A DNA stretch of 64,000 nt from Salipaludibacillus keqinensis (GCF_003226325.1 NZ_PDOD01000004.1:62001-126000); one strand, 5' to 3'. Counted from the stretch's first letter, positions 16,981-25,884 are shown. Made by a program: numbers and translations. Notes: generated by a model not told the origin, from the letters alone.

Positions 16981-17828
16981 CGGAACGCCAATGCGAAAAA
17001 ATAATAGATTATTTTAATGAGCAATTACCTGAAAAAGAGACAAAGGAATTTGAAGAGCATTTGGCTAGTTGTGAATCCTGTCAGGAGGAGTTAAAAGAAT
17101 TGCGCCTATTAACAGAGGATCTCCCCTTTATGTCTGAATCATTGGAACCACCGACAGGTATGAAAGAACGCATATTCACTAATATGTTCTCTGAAGAAGA
17201 GAACAAGACGACAACGCAAGACGAAGATCGTAACAAGGAAGTGCCTCTACTCAGTCAAAACAAAACTGAAGAAGAGCCAGTGCAATTAAACCGGAAGTCC
17301 AAGTCCTCTCCAATCATTTATGGTTCTCTTGCAGCAGCACTTCTGCTTTCTTTAGTGGGAAATGGATACCTATGGAATGAACGTCAGGACTTAGCTGATG
17401 AGAATCAGCAGATAGCGATGGAACGGGATATTATCGAATCTGATTTTCTCGCCCTTCTTGAAGAAGGCGAAGAAGGCGGAGGAACATCTGATGTCCTTTT
17501 AACGTCTAATCTATCTTACGCAGGGGAAGAAGAAAGCGATGGCGAAGGGACAGCGACGATAATTGCCAAAGACGGCAACGTAGATCTTGTTATTCAAGTA
17601 TCGGATTTGCCTCCTGTCACAGGAAGTGAAGTTTTCCAAGCGTGGATTATTGATGGTGAGACCCCTCACCCTGCAGGGAATTTTAATATTGATGAAGATG
17701 GAAATGGTGCAGTCACCTATCGAATCAGCGACATGGAAGATTTTCAAATTGACCAGATTGCCATTACGTTGGAACCTCAACCAGGCAACGAACAGCCTGA
17801 AGGGCAAATCATCTTGGCATCTAAATAA
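16977..17828 (+). CDS. RskA-type transmembrane anti-sigma factor
   Basis: 283 residues. The N-terminal cytoplasmic domain holds the zinc-binding motif His28-x3-Cys32-x2-Cys35 (HLASCESC) of ZAS anti-sigma factors. One membrane segment lies at about 111-132. The extracytoplasmic C-terminal domain matches the RskA/anti-sigma-K fold (VFQAWIIDG, AITLEPQPGNEQP). It should hold the preceding sigma factor inactive until proteolysis or a redox or envelope signal. It overlaps that gene by four bases and a strong terminator follows. Confidence 0.9.
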   Translation: MTERQCEKIIDYFNEQLPEKETKEFEEHLASCESCQEELKELRLLTEDLPFMSESLEPPTGMKERIFTNMFSEEENKTTTQDEDRNKEVPLLSQNKTEEEPVQLNRKSKSSPIIYGSLAAALLLSLVGNGYLWNERQDLADENQQIAMERDIIESDFLALLEEGEEGGGTSDVLLTSNLSYAGEEESDGEGTATIIAKDGNVDLVIQVSDLPPVTGSEVFQAWIIDGETPHPAGNFNIDEDGNGAVTYRISDMEDFQIDQIAITLEPQPGNEQPEGQIILASK

Positions 17829-17843
17829 AAAAATAAAGTAACC

Positions 17844-17889
17844 AGTCTGCCAGATAAAGCTTCTATGCTTTACCTGGCAGACTTTTTTT
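17844..17889 (+). terminator. Terminator of the sigma/anti-sigma operon
   Basis: Arms AGTCTGCCAG-TAAAGC and GCTTTA-CTGGCAGACT followed by seven T residues. Confidence 0.9.
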
Positions 17890-17905
17890 GATGAAAACAA
17901 GATAG

Positions 17906-18030
17906 AGCACAACAAATCCAGTATTGAACGCCACAAATCGGCTGGCGAGCGCAACAAAAATGAGAAGGAACGTCACAAAGCGAATGCACAGCGCAACAAA
18001 TCAGAGTACGAGCGCAACAAAATCTCAACA
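17906..18030. repeat. 21-nt periodic repeat, family C
   Basis: ACAAA cores begin at 17912, 17933, 17954, 17975, 17996 and 18017, exactly 21 bases apart, usually as gCGCAACAAA. Between cores the sequence is variable. No similarity to families A or B is seen apart from the period. Confidence 0.88.
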
Positions 18031-18194
18031 GACTGCAAATAAAAAATATATTCAGAAACCACGTCACGCTAGGCTAAATCGCCAAAATCGAAAAAGCCTA
18101 AATAATTTTTTAATAAAAAAGTGATCCATTTCGAATTTCTCTCCGTTATCTTGGGTGAATACAAATTAAAACAAAAAAAGGAGAGTGTTTGAAC

Positions 18195-19571
18195 ATGAAT
18201 TGGAAAAGAACATTAGTAGCAGTTCCTTTAAGTGCAGCATTATTAGTACCAGCAACCTCGGTTTTTGGACATGACCACGACAGCTCAGATAATGGGGATT
18301 ACGATGATCATGAATATGAAGTAAGCGTTTCGACTCCAGCCTCTGACCTCAGAGCCACACTGGATCTTTACTTATCAGAACACGCCTTTTTAGCTGTTGT
18401 AGCTATGCAAAAAGGGATTGACGGAGCTGATGATTTTGAAGAAGCTGCCGGGGCATTAAACAGAAATACCGATGATCTCACAGCGGCTATTACAAGTGTA
18501 TATGGCGAAGATGCAGGTGACATGTTCCGTGATATGTGGGAAGATCACATTGGATTTTTCGTAGATTATGTCATGGCGACAGCAGAAGAGGATGAAGAAG
18601 GAAGAGAAGCAGCTTTAGCTGAATTAGATGACTATCGTGCGGATTTCTCTCAATTCCTTGAGTCAGCTACTGACGAAAGGCTTGAAGCTGGAGCTCTAGC
18701 TGAAGGATTACAAATGCACGTAGACCAACTGATTTGGGCTTTTGACCAATATAATGACGGCGAGTTCGACTCAGCCTATGATAATGTTCGCGAAGGGATC
18801 CACCATATGTTTGGCGTAGGGAAAGGTTTATCAACAGCTATCGTTGATCAATTTTCCGAAGATTTCGATGGATCTCATCCTGACACGCCGGCAGCAGACC
18901 TTCGTGCAGACTTAAACCACCTGTTTTCTGAGCATGCTGCTCTAGCAATCGTAGCTATGCAAAAAGGAATAGACGGAGCAGAAGATTTCGAAGCGACAGC
19001 GGGAGCATTAAACGAGAACACGGAAGACTTAACAGCGGCAGTTGCTTCTGTATATGGTGAAGAGGCAGGAGATGCCTTCCGTGACCAGTGGAATGATCAT
19101 ATCGACTTCTTTGTTGACTACGTTATGGCGACAGCTGAAGAAAATGAAGCAGGACAACAAGAAGCATTGGATAACCTTGATGGATACCGAGTAACATTTG
19201 CTGAATTTCTTGAAGGTGCGACAGAAGAACGTCTTGACGCTGGCCAATTAGCTGATGGATTGCAAATGCATGTGGATCAGTTGATCGGAGCTTTTGACAG
19301 CTATGTAGACGAAGATTATGCAACAACTTACGAAAACGTTCGTGAAGCTTATGCGCACATGTTCGGTGTAGGCGAGAACTTGTCTGGGGCTATTGTAGAC
19401 CAACATCCTGAAGATTTTGAATCAGGTATGCCAAGTGAAATGCCTAAAACAGGTATGGGTGGCATGAGTGATGCAAACCAAGGTGCTCCTTGGTACTTGT
19501 ATACAATGGTTACATTTTTACTAGCGGCTTCTATTGTCATGGTTGCTAGAAAAAAAACAGTCAATCAATAA
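18195..19571 (+). CDS. Cell-surface protein with two tandem repeats and a sorting-like C-terminus
   Basis: 458 residues. A signal peptide (about 1-25) is followed by a His/Asp-rich patch (HDHDSSDNGDYDDH), two homologous helical domains of about 180 residues each (both contain LYLSEH/LFSEHA, VAMQKGIDGA, TDDLTAA/TEDLTAA, HI-FFVDYVMATAEE, GLQMHVDQLI and HMFGVG), then MPKTG at 416-420, a short glycine-rich spacer, a membrane segment (about 434-452) and RKK. This looks like a sortase substrate with a variant LPxTG. I do not recognise a named family for the repeats. The gene directly downstream encodes a sortase. The ATG at 18195 suits AAAGGAG at 18177-18183; a TTG two codons earlier is possible. 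Confidence 0.85.
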   Translation: MNWKRTLVAVPLSAALLVPATSVFGHDHDSSDNGDYDDHEYEVSVSTPASDLRATLDLYLSEHAFLAVVAMQKGIDGADDFEEAAGALNRNTDDLTAAITSVYGEDAGDMFRDMWEDHIGFFVDYVMATAEEDEEGREAALAELDDYRADFSQFLESATDERLEAGALAEGLQMHVDQLIWAFDQYNDGEFDSAYDNVREGIHHMFGVGKGLSTAIVDQFSEDFDGSHPDTPAADLRADLNHLFSEHAALAIVAMQKGIDGAEDFEATAGALNENTEDLTAAVASVYGEEAGDAFRDQWNDHIDFFVDYVMATAEENEAGQQEALDNLDGYRVTFAEFLEGATEERLDAGQLADGLQMHVDQLIGAFDSYVDEDYATTYENVREAYAHMFGVGENLSGAIVDQHPEDFESGMPSEMPKTGMGGMSDANQGAPWYLYTMVTFLLAASIVMVARKKTVNQ

Positions 19572-19609
19572 TCTAACGACACTCTTAGCTTGAAAAAAAG
19601 GTGATGATG

Positions 19610-20323
19610 ATGAAAAAATGGATGCTGGTTTTGGTTCTGATGTTAACTGCGTGTTCTTCAAATGAGTCAGAGGAAACTTCAGAAAATGTAAACTCGAATT
19701 CCTCCGAGGTACCTGAAAATGAGCAAGAGGAAACCGAAGAGGTTTTGGAGATCGAGGAAGAAGAAGGCACACAGTTGTCTTCCTCCTCTTCTTCTCTTTC
19801 TCTTGAACGGCCGACCGAGCGGAGAGAGCGAGATCAATCTTCTATTCTGAGTTATCAACGTGAAGGAATTGATCCTAACCGTATTGAAATCCCGGCTTTA
19901 GATATAGATACTTCCATTGAGAATGTGGGATTACTTCCAAACGGACAAATGGATGAACCGTCTACTATGGAAGATGTGGCGTGGTATGAGGGGGGCTACA
20001 TGCCGGGTGAACAAGGAAGCTCTGTTTTAGCCGGTCACGTAGACAGCAGGACAGGACCAGCCATCTTTTTCGACCTTCACAAGCTTGAGCAAGGCGACGA
20101 AATAATTTTGACAGATGAAGACGGCGAAGAGAAAGTATTCGTCGTGCAGAAATCAGAGAGTTATGATCGAAATAATGCGCCGCTTCAACAAATATTCGGT
20201 TATTCTTACCGTAGTCAGCTCAATCTGATTACGTGTACGGGAGAATTTAATTCCGAAGCAGGCACCCATGATGAACGGCTTGTTGTCTACACTGTATTGA
20301 AAGATGACTTGCAGAGTTGGTAG
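19610..20323 (+). CDS. Class F-like sortase with lipoprotein signal
   Basis: 237 residues. A lipobox LTAC places lipidated Cys15 after a short hydrophobic signal; an acidic Ser/Glu-rich linker reaches to about residue 85; the sortase domain follows with catalytic His143 (LAGHVDS), Cys209 (LITCTGEF) and Arg223 (HDERLVVY). Sortases cleave a sorting motif and transfer the protein to cell wall or pilin amines. Lipid anchoring instead of a transmembrane helix is uncommon for sortases. The preceding gene ends in MPKTG plus membrane anchor and is the obvious substrate. The start is one of several ATG codons; 19610 best fits AAGGTG. Confidence 0.88.
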   Translation: MKKWMLVLVLMLTACSSNESEETSENVNSNSSEVPENEQEETEEVLEIEEEEGTQLSSSSSSLSLERPTERRERDQSSILSYQREGIDPNRIEIPALDIDTSIENVGLLPNGQMDEPSTMEDVAWYEGGYMPGEQGSSVLAGHVDSRTGPAIFFDLHKLEQGDEIILTDEDGEEKVFVVQKSESYDRNNAPLQQIFGYSYRSQLNLITCTGEFNSEAGTHDERLVVYTVLKDDLQSW

Positions 20324-20329
20324 TTTCTT

Positions 20330-20367
20330 AACTCGATGGATCATTTGATGATCTGTCGAGTTTTTTT
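20330..20367 (+). terminator. Terminator after the sortase gene
   Basis: AACTCG...GATCAT / ATGATC...CGAGTT stem followed by TTTTTTT. Confidence 0.82.
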
Positions 20368-20469
20368 GTGGTGAGAGCGTAATTTCATATGAATGAAAAA
20401 AGCAAAAACGGCCAGACAGTCTTGTGATAAAATATGGTTATTCATTAACTTACTACAATCATATGGCGG

Positions 20470-21255
20470 GTGAGAAGAATCGAACCTATATTAGAGCTAA
20501 AAAAACTATCCAAAAGTTTTGGCGAAGAGAATGTATTAGATGAGATTGACTTGACTGTGTACGAAGGAGAAATTATCGGATATATCGGACCGAATGGAGC
20601 GGGAAAAAGTACGACAGTGAAAATCTTGCTCGGCTTAATCGAAGAGTATGAGGGGAATGTGCGCATTTTCGGTGAAGATATTTCAAAAGGAAATCATACA
20701 TACAAAAGACGAATCGGCTATGTTCCTGAAACGGCTGACCTTTACGAGAACTTAACAGCCTATGAATACTTAACCTTTATCGGCGAATTGTATGGATTGG
20801 AAGGGGAAGAGGTCGATCGAAAGGCGAAAGAATTAGTAAAGCTATTTGGGATTGAAGAGGTCTATCACTCACGGATCTCTTCTTTTTCAAAAGGGATGAA
20901 GCAAAAAGTGTTGATCATTTCAAGTATGATTCATAATCCGGACTTGTTGTTTTTAGATGAGCCGTTGAGTGGGCTAGACGCAAATAGCGTCATGATTGTG
21001 AAGGAAATTCTAGCTAAATTAGCTGCCGAAGGAAAAACGATCTTCTATTCTTCTCACATCATGGAGGTTGTGGAGAAGATCAGTCACCGCATTGTCCTCT
21101 TAGCTAATGGGAAACTGCTTGCTGATGGCAGTTTCGAAGAGTTAAAAGGGCAAAACATGGACGGAACACTAGAAGAGATATTTAATCAATTGACTGGCTT
21201 TGATGAACATCAAAATATTGCCGAAAAATTTGTTCAGATTGTACAAGAAGGTTAA
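20470..21255 (+). CDS. ABC transporter ATP-binding protein
   Basis: 261-residue ATPase of an export-type ABC transporter: Walker A GPNGAGKST, signature FSKGMKQK (a variant of LSGGQ common in this exporter group), Walker B LLFLDEP and switch His in SSHIMEVVE. It is followed two bases later by its membrane partner. The pair resembles B. subtilis YthP/YthQ. The start is uncertain: GTG at 20470 lacks a strong ribosome site. The substrate is unknown. Confidence 0.87.
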   Translation: MRRIEPILELKKLSKSFGEENVLDEIDLTVYEGEIIGYIGPNGAGKSTTVKILLGLIEEYEGNVRIFGEDISKGNHTYKRRIGYVPETADLYENLTAYEYLTFIGELYGLEGEEVDRKAKELVKLFGIEEVYHSRISSFSKGMKQKVLIISSMIHNPDLLFLDEPLSGLDANSVMIVKEILAKLAAEGKTIFYSSHIMEVVEKISHRIVLLANGKLLADGSFEELKGQNMDGTLEEIFNQLTGFDEHQNIAEKFVQIVQEG

Positions 21256-21257
21256 AA

Positions 21258-22868
21258 ATGAAAAATTATCCTTCACTAAAGTTTGTCGATTTATTTAAAC
21301 GGTTATTTCTCTTTCTAGGCGTCGATTATCCAGTCATGCGTAAAATCCTCCAAATCAAACTAACGATGGATCGTCGAAGAGTCCCGACAGTATTTAATGA
21401 GCAAAATAAAAAGATCAATAATGACTCCAATCAATTTTTGAAATCGTTATGGGTGTATGCCTTTCTAGGGTTGATCTTGGTGCCGTTTATCCTCATTAGA
21501 GATAGCTATATCTTCCCTATGAGTCTAGTTTACGGGGTGTTGATGTTTCTGCTCATGACGTCGATGATTTCCGATTTTTCACAAGTACTCCTCGACATCC
21601 GTGATAAAAACATTCTAAACACAAAACCAGTTGAAAAAAGAACGATTAACGCCGCCAAAATTGTCCATGTAGGGATTTATATGTTCATATTAACGGCGAC
21701 GATTACGATGATTCCGTTAACGGTGAGTTTGTTAGCGAGAGGCGTGCCATTTTTCCTCCTGTTTTTAAGTCAAATTATATTGATTGACTTGCTCGTTGTT
21801 GTGGTGACGGCTCTGTTATATATGGTTATCCTGAAATTTTTTGATGGGGAGAAGTTAAAAGACATTATTAATTACGTGCAGATTGCCTTATCTCTTTCAA
21901 TCGTCGTTGGATACCAACTGGTTATTCGCTCTTTTGAATTTTTTAATTTAGATTTTGGATTTCACGCTCAGTGGTGGCAAATATTTCTGCCTCCCGTTTG
22001 GTATGGTGCCATGTTTGAAGTTCTCTTAGGACAAAACAGAGACGTTTATATTATCGTGTTCTCTATTCTGGCCCTCATTGTCCCGTTTGTGTCTATTTTC
22101 ATATATATCAAGGCGATCCCTTCATTTGAACGGAACTTGGAGAAATTGTCCAGTCAGAGTACTGTTAAAAAGAAGAGAAAGCCCCTGTTGGGTTCTTGGT
22201 TCGTTAAGCTGATTTGTTCCAGTAAAGAAGAACGAACATTTTTCTTTTTCGCACAGAAGATGATGAAAAATGAGCGTCAATTTAAACTTAAGGTGTACCC
22301 TTCGTTTGGATTATCGTTTATCATTCCATTTATACTGATCTTCAATGAATTGCGAACGAGTTCCTTTACCGAAATTGCCGACAGCAGGTATTACTTGTCG
22401 ATCTATTTTGCAGCGATGATGATTCCGACGATCGTTCTTATGCTAAGGTATTCACAATCTCATAAAGGTTCATGGATATTCAGAGCCTTGCCACTGGAAA
22501 ATTTGAGTCCGCTATATAGAGGCACACTTAAAGCATTTATGGTCAAACTCTATTTTCCTGTCTTCACTTTGCTTAGTATCTTGTTCATGGTCATTTTCTC
22601 TGTAAATATATTTTTAGATTTAGTTGTCGTATGGCTCGCATCAAGTATTTTTGTGGTGTTGTGCTTTAAGTCTGTTAATGGAAAGGTTCCTCCCTTCTCA
22701 GAATCATTTGAAATGACGCAACAAGAGACTGGGAAAATGTTTCTCATGTTCCTCCCCATTCCTCTACTTTTCGGAATCCACTTCTGGATGACGACGATGG
22801 AATACGGAGTCATAGGGTATGCGGTGGTTTTATTTGTTGTCAATTGGATCCTTTGGCGAAAACTATAG
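21258..22868 (+). CDS. ABC transporter permease
   Basis: 536-residue integral membrane protein with about ten or more hydrophobic segments and no ATPase motifs. It follows its ATPase with a two-base gap and is the last gene before a terminator. The arrangement and size fit the YthQ-like exporter permeases of bacilli. The substrate cannot be read from the sequence. Confidence 0.82.
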   Translation: MKNYPSLKFVDLFKRLFLFLGVDYPVMRKILQIKLTMDRRRVPTVFNEQNKKINNDSNQFLKSLWVYAFLGLILVPFILIRDSYIFPMSLVYGVLMFLLMTSMISDFSQVLLDIRDKNILNTKPVEKRTINAAKIVHVGIYMFILTATITMIPLTVSLLARGVPFFLLFLSQIILIDLLVVVVTALLYMVILKFFDGEKLKDIINYVQIALSLSIVVGYQLVIRSFEFFNLDFGFHAQWWQIFLPPVWYGAMFEVLLGQNRDVYIIVFSILALIVPFVSIFIYIKAIPSFERNLEKLSSQSTVKKKRKPLLGSWFVKLICSSKEERTFFFFAQKMMKNERQFKLKVYPSFGLSFIIPFILIFNELRTSSFTEIADSRYYLSIYFAAMMIPTIVLMLRYSQSHKGSWIFRALPLENLSPLYRGTLKAFMVKLYFPVFTLLSILFMVIFSVNIFLDLVVVWLASSIFVVLCFKSVNGKVPPFSESFEMTQQETGKMFLMFLPIPLLFGIHFWMTTMEYGVIGYAVVLFVVNWILWRKL

Positions 22869-22874
22869 ATTTAT

Positions 22875-22906
22875 AAAAGCGCTGGACATTGTTCCAGCGC
22901 TTTTTA
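22875..22906 (+). terminator. Terminator after the ABC transporter operon
   Basis: Perfect 12-bp stem AAAAGCGCTGGA / TCCAGCGCTTTT followed by T. Confidence 0.88.
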
Positions 22907-23041
22907 TGATGCTTAGGAAAGATCATACGTTGAATGGTTTATTCTTTAAAAAATACAGCCTGATCCACATTTATTCATGTGATTTGTTCTTTATAAAGTT
23001 TATGTGGCATGACTAATTAGTATATAAGCTAAATATATCAA

Positions 23042-23302
23042 GAAATTTTTAGCCGGACGGTCATGCTGTCAGAATTTGATTTGCCATCATTAGCTGTTCG
23101 CAAGCAGATCGCAGAGGCGGTGGACATCATTATCCAGCAAACCTTGCTGAAAGATGGGTCGAGAAAAATTACGCGAATTACAAAGGTAGTGGGAATAGAT
23201 AGTGACGAGATTCTGTTGCAAGATCTGTTTTTGTTTAAAGAAAAAAGTACAACCGATGGGAGGGGAAATCTTAGGGGAGTTTCTTGGTTCAGAAGCATGT
23301 AA
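23042..23302 (+). pseudogene. Remnant of a cpaF/tadA-type secretion ATPase
   Basis: The frame reads like the C-terminal end of CpaF-family ATPases: SRTVMLSEFDLPS, then VRKQIAEAVDIIIQQ, LKDGSRKITRITKVVG and ILLQDLFLF. Only about 85 residues remain; the Walker motifs and the rest of the roughly 400-residue enzyme are missing, and no tad/cpa neighbour is present. It is best read as a decayed fragment of a lost type IVc pilus locus. The upstream 160 bases are AT-rich and show no continuation. Confidence 0.75.
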
Positions 23303-23335
23303 CATTAAATGGGATGCTTAAAGAAATAACCCGTG

Positions 23336-23367
23336 AGCGCTTGAAAGGATGTATTCTTTCAAGCGCT
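23336..23367. terminator. Hairpin between the cpaF remnant and the PstS-like gene
   Basis: Perfect 12-bp stem AGCGCTTGAAAG / CTTTCAAGCGCT just beyond the stop codon of the minus-strand gene. The U tract is weak. Confidence 0.65.
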
Positions 23368-23376
23368 ACACAGTCC

Positions 23377-24558
23377 TTAGTTTATGGGGACATATCCCGA
23401 TTTCTCGATTAATTCTTGTCCTTCACTGGTCAACACCCAGTCGATCAAGTCGTCCACATGGGGATTATCGCTCCCAGCTGTCACCGCATAAAATTCAGCG
23501 GCAATCGGATACGTCTCATTTCGAATGCTATCCTTATCAGGGTACACTCCTTCAATTTCGATGTGCTTGATATCGCCGTTTTGGACCATTTCCGTAGAGA
23601 AATATCGAAATGAATAACCGATGGCGTTGCTGTAATTATGGTAGTCAGCCGTATCTGAAATGATGCCTCCCATGCCACTGGCCACGTCTTCAGTAGGGGG
23701 ATCCATGAGAGGTGTGCTTCCCATCAAGTTTTCCAAAGCCGTTTGACTTCCGCTATCTGCTGAACGTTGAAAGGCACGAATAGATTCATCCTCCCCACCA
23801 ACTTCACTCCAATTCGTAATCTCGCCAGAATAAATCCCCTGAATCTCTTCAACAGTTAAACTGTCCACCGGATTCTCTGAATTCACGAAGAATACAAAAG
23901 CTTCTCGGCCGATTGGAGTCAAGTTTAATTCTCTATTCACGCGCTCAGAATGCATGACTTGGCTTTCAGATGGTCCTGCCACAAAAATTACATCAGTGTC
24001 CCCATTAATTAATCGCTCATAAGCTACATCCGTTTGAGTAGATGCTACTTCACTCTGATATTCGTAAGGATCGTACTCTTTCTCAGGATACAAGGCTTGA
24101 GCAAATGCAGCGTAGACCGGGTAAAGGGCGGTGGCACCGTCCATCATTGGTAGCTCATCCTCGATATGAAAGCTCGATTCATTTTCTAATGTAGCCACTT
24201 TAGTCCCTTCTTCAAAGGGTTGATAATCGTACAAATCAACTCCACGGTTCGTGACCATTTTCAAGCTATCAATGTAGGCGTTGTATCCCCAATTTCCAAC
24301 GAGCGCAATTGCTGCAAGGCAGGAAAACACAGCGGCACTAATGGTCATTGTCCTCTTTTTAATAGCAGTGAAAAAAGCGAGAAACATGAAAGCAATAACA
24401 GATGCCCCTGTGACTACAATAAAAGGTATATAAAATGTAGGCTCACCGGCTAAAGTAGCAACAACTATTCCAAAGAAGCCTCCAGAGACAATCAATCCAG
24501 TAAAAAATATAAAATAAACAATCTTTACTCCCATGTTCATGTTTAAATTCATAGCCAT
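23377..24558 (-). CDS. PstS-like phosphate-binding domain protein with N-terminal membrane domain
   Basis: 393 residues. Three hydrophobic segments fill about 10-100, then a periplasmic-binding-protein domain of the PstS family follows: MDGATALYPVY, VIFVAGPSESQV, the conserved EEIQGIYSGEITNWSEVGG, FQRSADSGSQTALENLMG (phosphate loop) and AIGYSFRYF. Normal PstS is a lipoprotein; here a multi-span anchor replaces the lipobox, and no pstCAB is nearby. A sensory or scavenging role is possible. Shine-Dalgarno AAGGAAGG precedes the ATG. The downstream gene order on this strand is DUF4003 then this gene, 28 bases apart, so they are probably co-transcribed. Confidence 0.85.
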   Translation of the reverse strand: MAMNLNMNMGVKIVYFIFFTGLIVSGGFFGIVVATLAGEPTFYIPFIVVTGASVIAFMFLAFFTAIKKRTMTISAAVFSCLAAIALVGNWGYNAYIDSLKMVTNRGVDLYDYQPFEEGTKVATLENESSFHIEDELPMMDGATALYPVYAAFAQALYPEKEYDPYEYQSEVASTQTDVAYERLINGDTDVIFVAGPSESQVMHSERVNRELNLTPIGREAFVFFVNSENPVDSLTVEEIQGIYSGEITNWSEVGGEDESIRAFQRSADSGSQTALENLMGSTPLMDPPTEDVASGMGGIISDTADYHNYSNAIGYSFRYFSTEMVQNGDIKHIEIEGVYPDKDSIRNETYPIAAEFYAVTAGSDNPHVDDLIDWVLTSEGQELIEKSGYVPIN

Positions 24559-24586
24559 TCAACCTTCCTTAGCTCCGTTCGTTTAA

Positions 24587-25585
24587 CTAGTTATTTGACC
24601 CGTTTGTTGCTGCAGCTGATCCCCCTGCTACCGCGGCAATCATCGCTGTTTGCTGAGCTTGGATAATCGTTTCCATTGTAGTGAATATCCCTGTTTCAAT
24701 TAGTTCGTTTTGATCGACTTTTTCTCTCACGACAAAGTTTGTTGCCATGATTGTATTCATGTCTCGATGCCATTTAAACCATTTCATTCGGTTGAGCTCG
24801 TATACTAAATGCTCCACTTGGTTCAGGTCGTCCGATGATGCATGAGCCAACGCGAGCAAACCGATTTCTGGATAGTGCATCGGCTTGATTTTCACTTTTC
24901 TCCGCTTAAATTCTTCCCAAATAGATACACACGAGTTGGTCAAGTCATCGGGAGTCCTCTCTGTTTCTATGGATAGAATGTGACTTAAAAACTGCAAATC
25001 GTTCCCTTTGCGAAAACCATTCTGATTAAGCTCACGATAAAAGTGCTCAATATGGTTCATGAGCGGTTCAATGTCTTGATCTAGTTGAGCAAGAAGGACC
25101 GATAGTGGATAATCATTTTTTGACGTGATGAAGGGGTGATGTTGCTTCATTCCTTTATAAACGGAGAGAGAACGTTCAATGGATGTTTTGTGAGAACTAT
25201 TATCGGAATCCCCTGCGAGCATGACTAAGGCAGCGATATAAGTAAACGTACCTCGCTTAAAACCACCTTTAACTAACTGTTCATAAAGATCGGTTAATTC
25301 CAAATATTTTTCTTTCGGATGATCAAAACGTTGATCAAGCATGGCAGCGGTCGTAAATCGCTGATAGGAACGCATTGTCGTAAACAAAGGTGATTTTTTC
25401 TTGATGTAGTCTGTTAAGTCGCTGTAGTCTTGTAAATGAAATGCGCTGTCATTTACGACATAAAATGAAGCTGCGATCATAAGAGTCCGTTGGTCATTTA
25501 CTTGCCACCGGTGTTTAGAGCGCATTCTTTTATAAATATCCATATATTCTTTGAGAATATCAATCCTATTAAAGTTGCTCACCAT
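24587..25585 (-). CDS. DUF4003 family protein
   Basis: 332 residues, mostly helical and soluble, matching the Bacillus DUF4003 family as I recall it (MNTIMATNFVV and a C-terminal QQTAMIAA segment). No catalytic motif is visible. The ATG at 25585 follows AAGGAGGT directly; a TTG two codons upstream overlaps that site and is unlikely. It lies upstream of the PstS-like gene in the same direction. Function is unknown. Confidence 0.75.
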   Translation of the reverse strand: MVSNFNRIDILKEYMDIYKRMRSKHRWQVNDQRTLMIAASFYVVNDSAFHLQDYSDLTDYIKKKSPLFTTMRSYQRFTTAAMLDQRFDHPKEKYLELTDLYEQLVKGGFKRGTFTYIAALVMLAGDSDNSSHKTSIERSLSVYKGMKQHHPFITSKNDYPLSVLLAQLDQDIEPLMNHIEHFYRELNQNGFRKGNDLQFLSHILSIETERTPDDLTNSCVSIWEEFKRRKVKIKPMHYPEIGLLALAHASSDDLNQVEHLVYELNRMKWFKWHRDMNTIMATNFVVREKVDQNELIETGIFTTMETIIQAQQTAMIAAVAGGSAAATNGSNN

Positions 25586-25782
25586 GATCAACCTCCTTAA
25601 ATTTGAAAAACATGATGAATTGTTTTGTAATTTTTATTACGATATAAGGAGATGAAAAGTTTCTTATGAATTCAATGGACATTCCATAGTTCATGACGAC
25701 GAGAAATAGTCAAAGTCCCGGTCATGGCATAAAAAGATAAAATTTGTTCAAATCAGAAGTTTATTCTGAAAGGAGAATTCAG

Positions 25783-25884
25783 ATGGTTCTACAAGTGAAC
25801 TTACCAGTCCTTATCACTCTTTTTATATTAATAGCTATATTGATTGCGGGTGTGTCATTTCTCATATGGCGAAGTCAAAGATAA
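25783..25884 (+). CDS. 33-residue single-span membrane peptide
   Basis: A small frame behind AAAGGAG (25769-25775) encodes a few polar residues, about 22 hydrophobic residues (LPVLITLFILIAILIAG...) and a positive tail IWRSQR. The composition is that of real small membrane proteins. No neighbour gives a function. A weak hairpin (CTAGGCA / TGCCTAG, 25914-25945) follows. Confidence 0.5.
   Translation: MVLQVNLPVLITLFILIAILIAGVSFLIWRSQR

Noticed and set aside
17924-18124. 66-residue plus-strand frame (and a 65-residue minus-strand one) over the family C array
   Set aside because: Same cause: 21-base steps produce a seven-residue pattern. No ribosome site and no known family.
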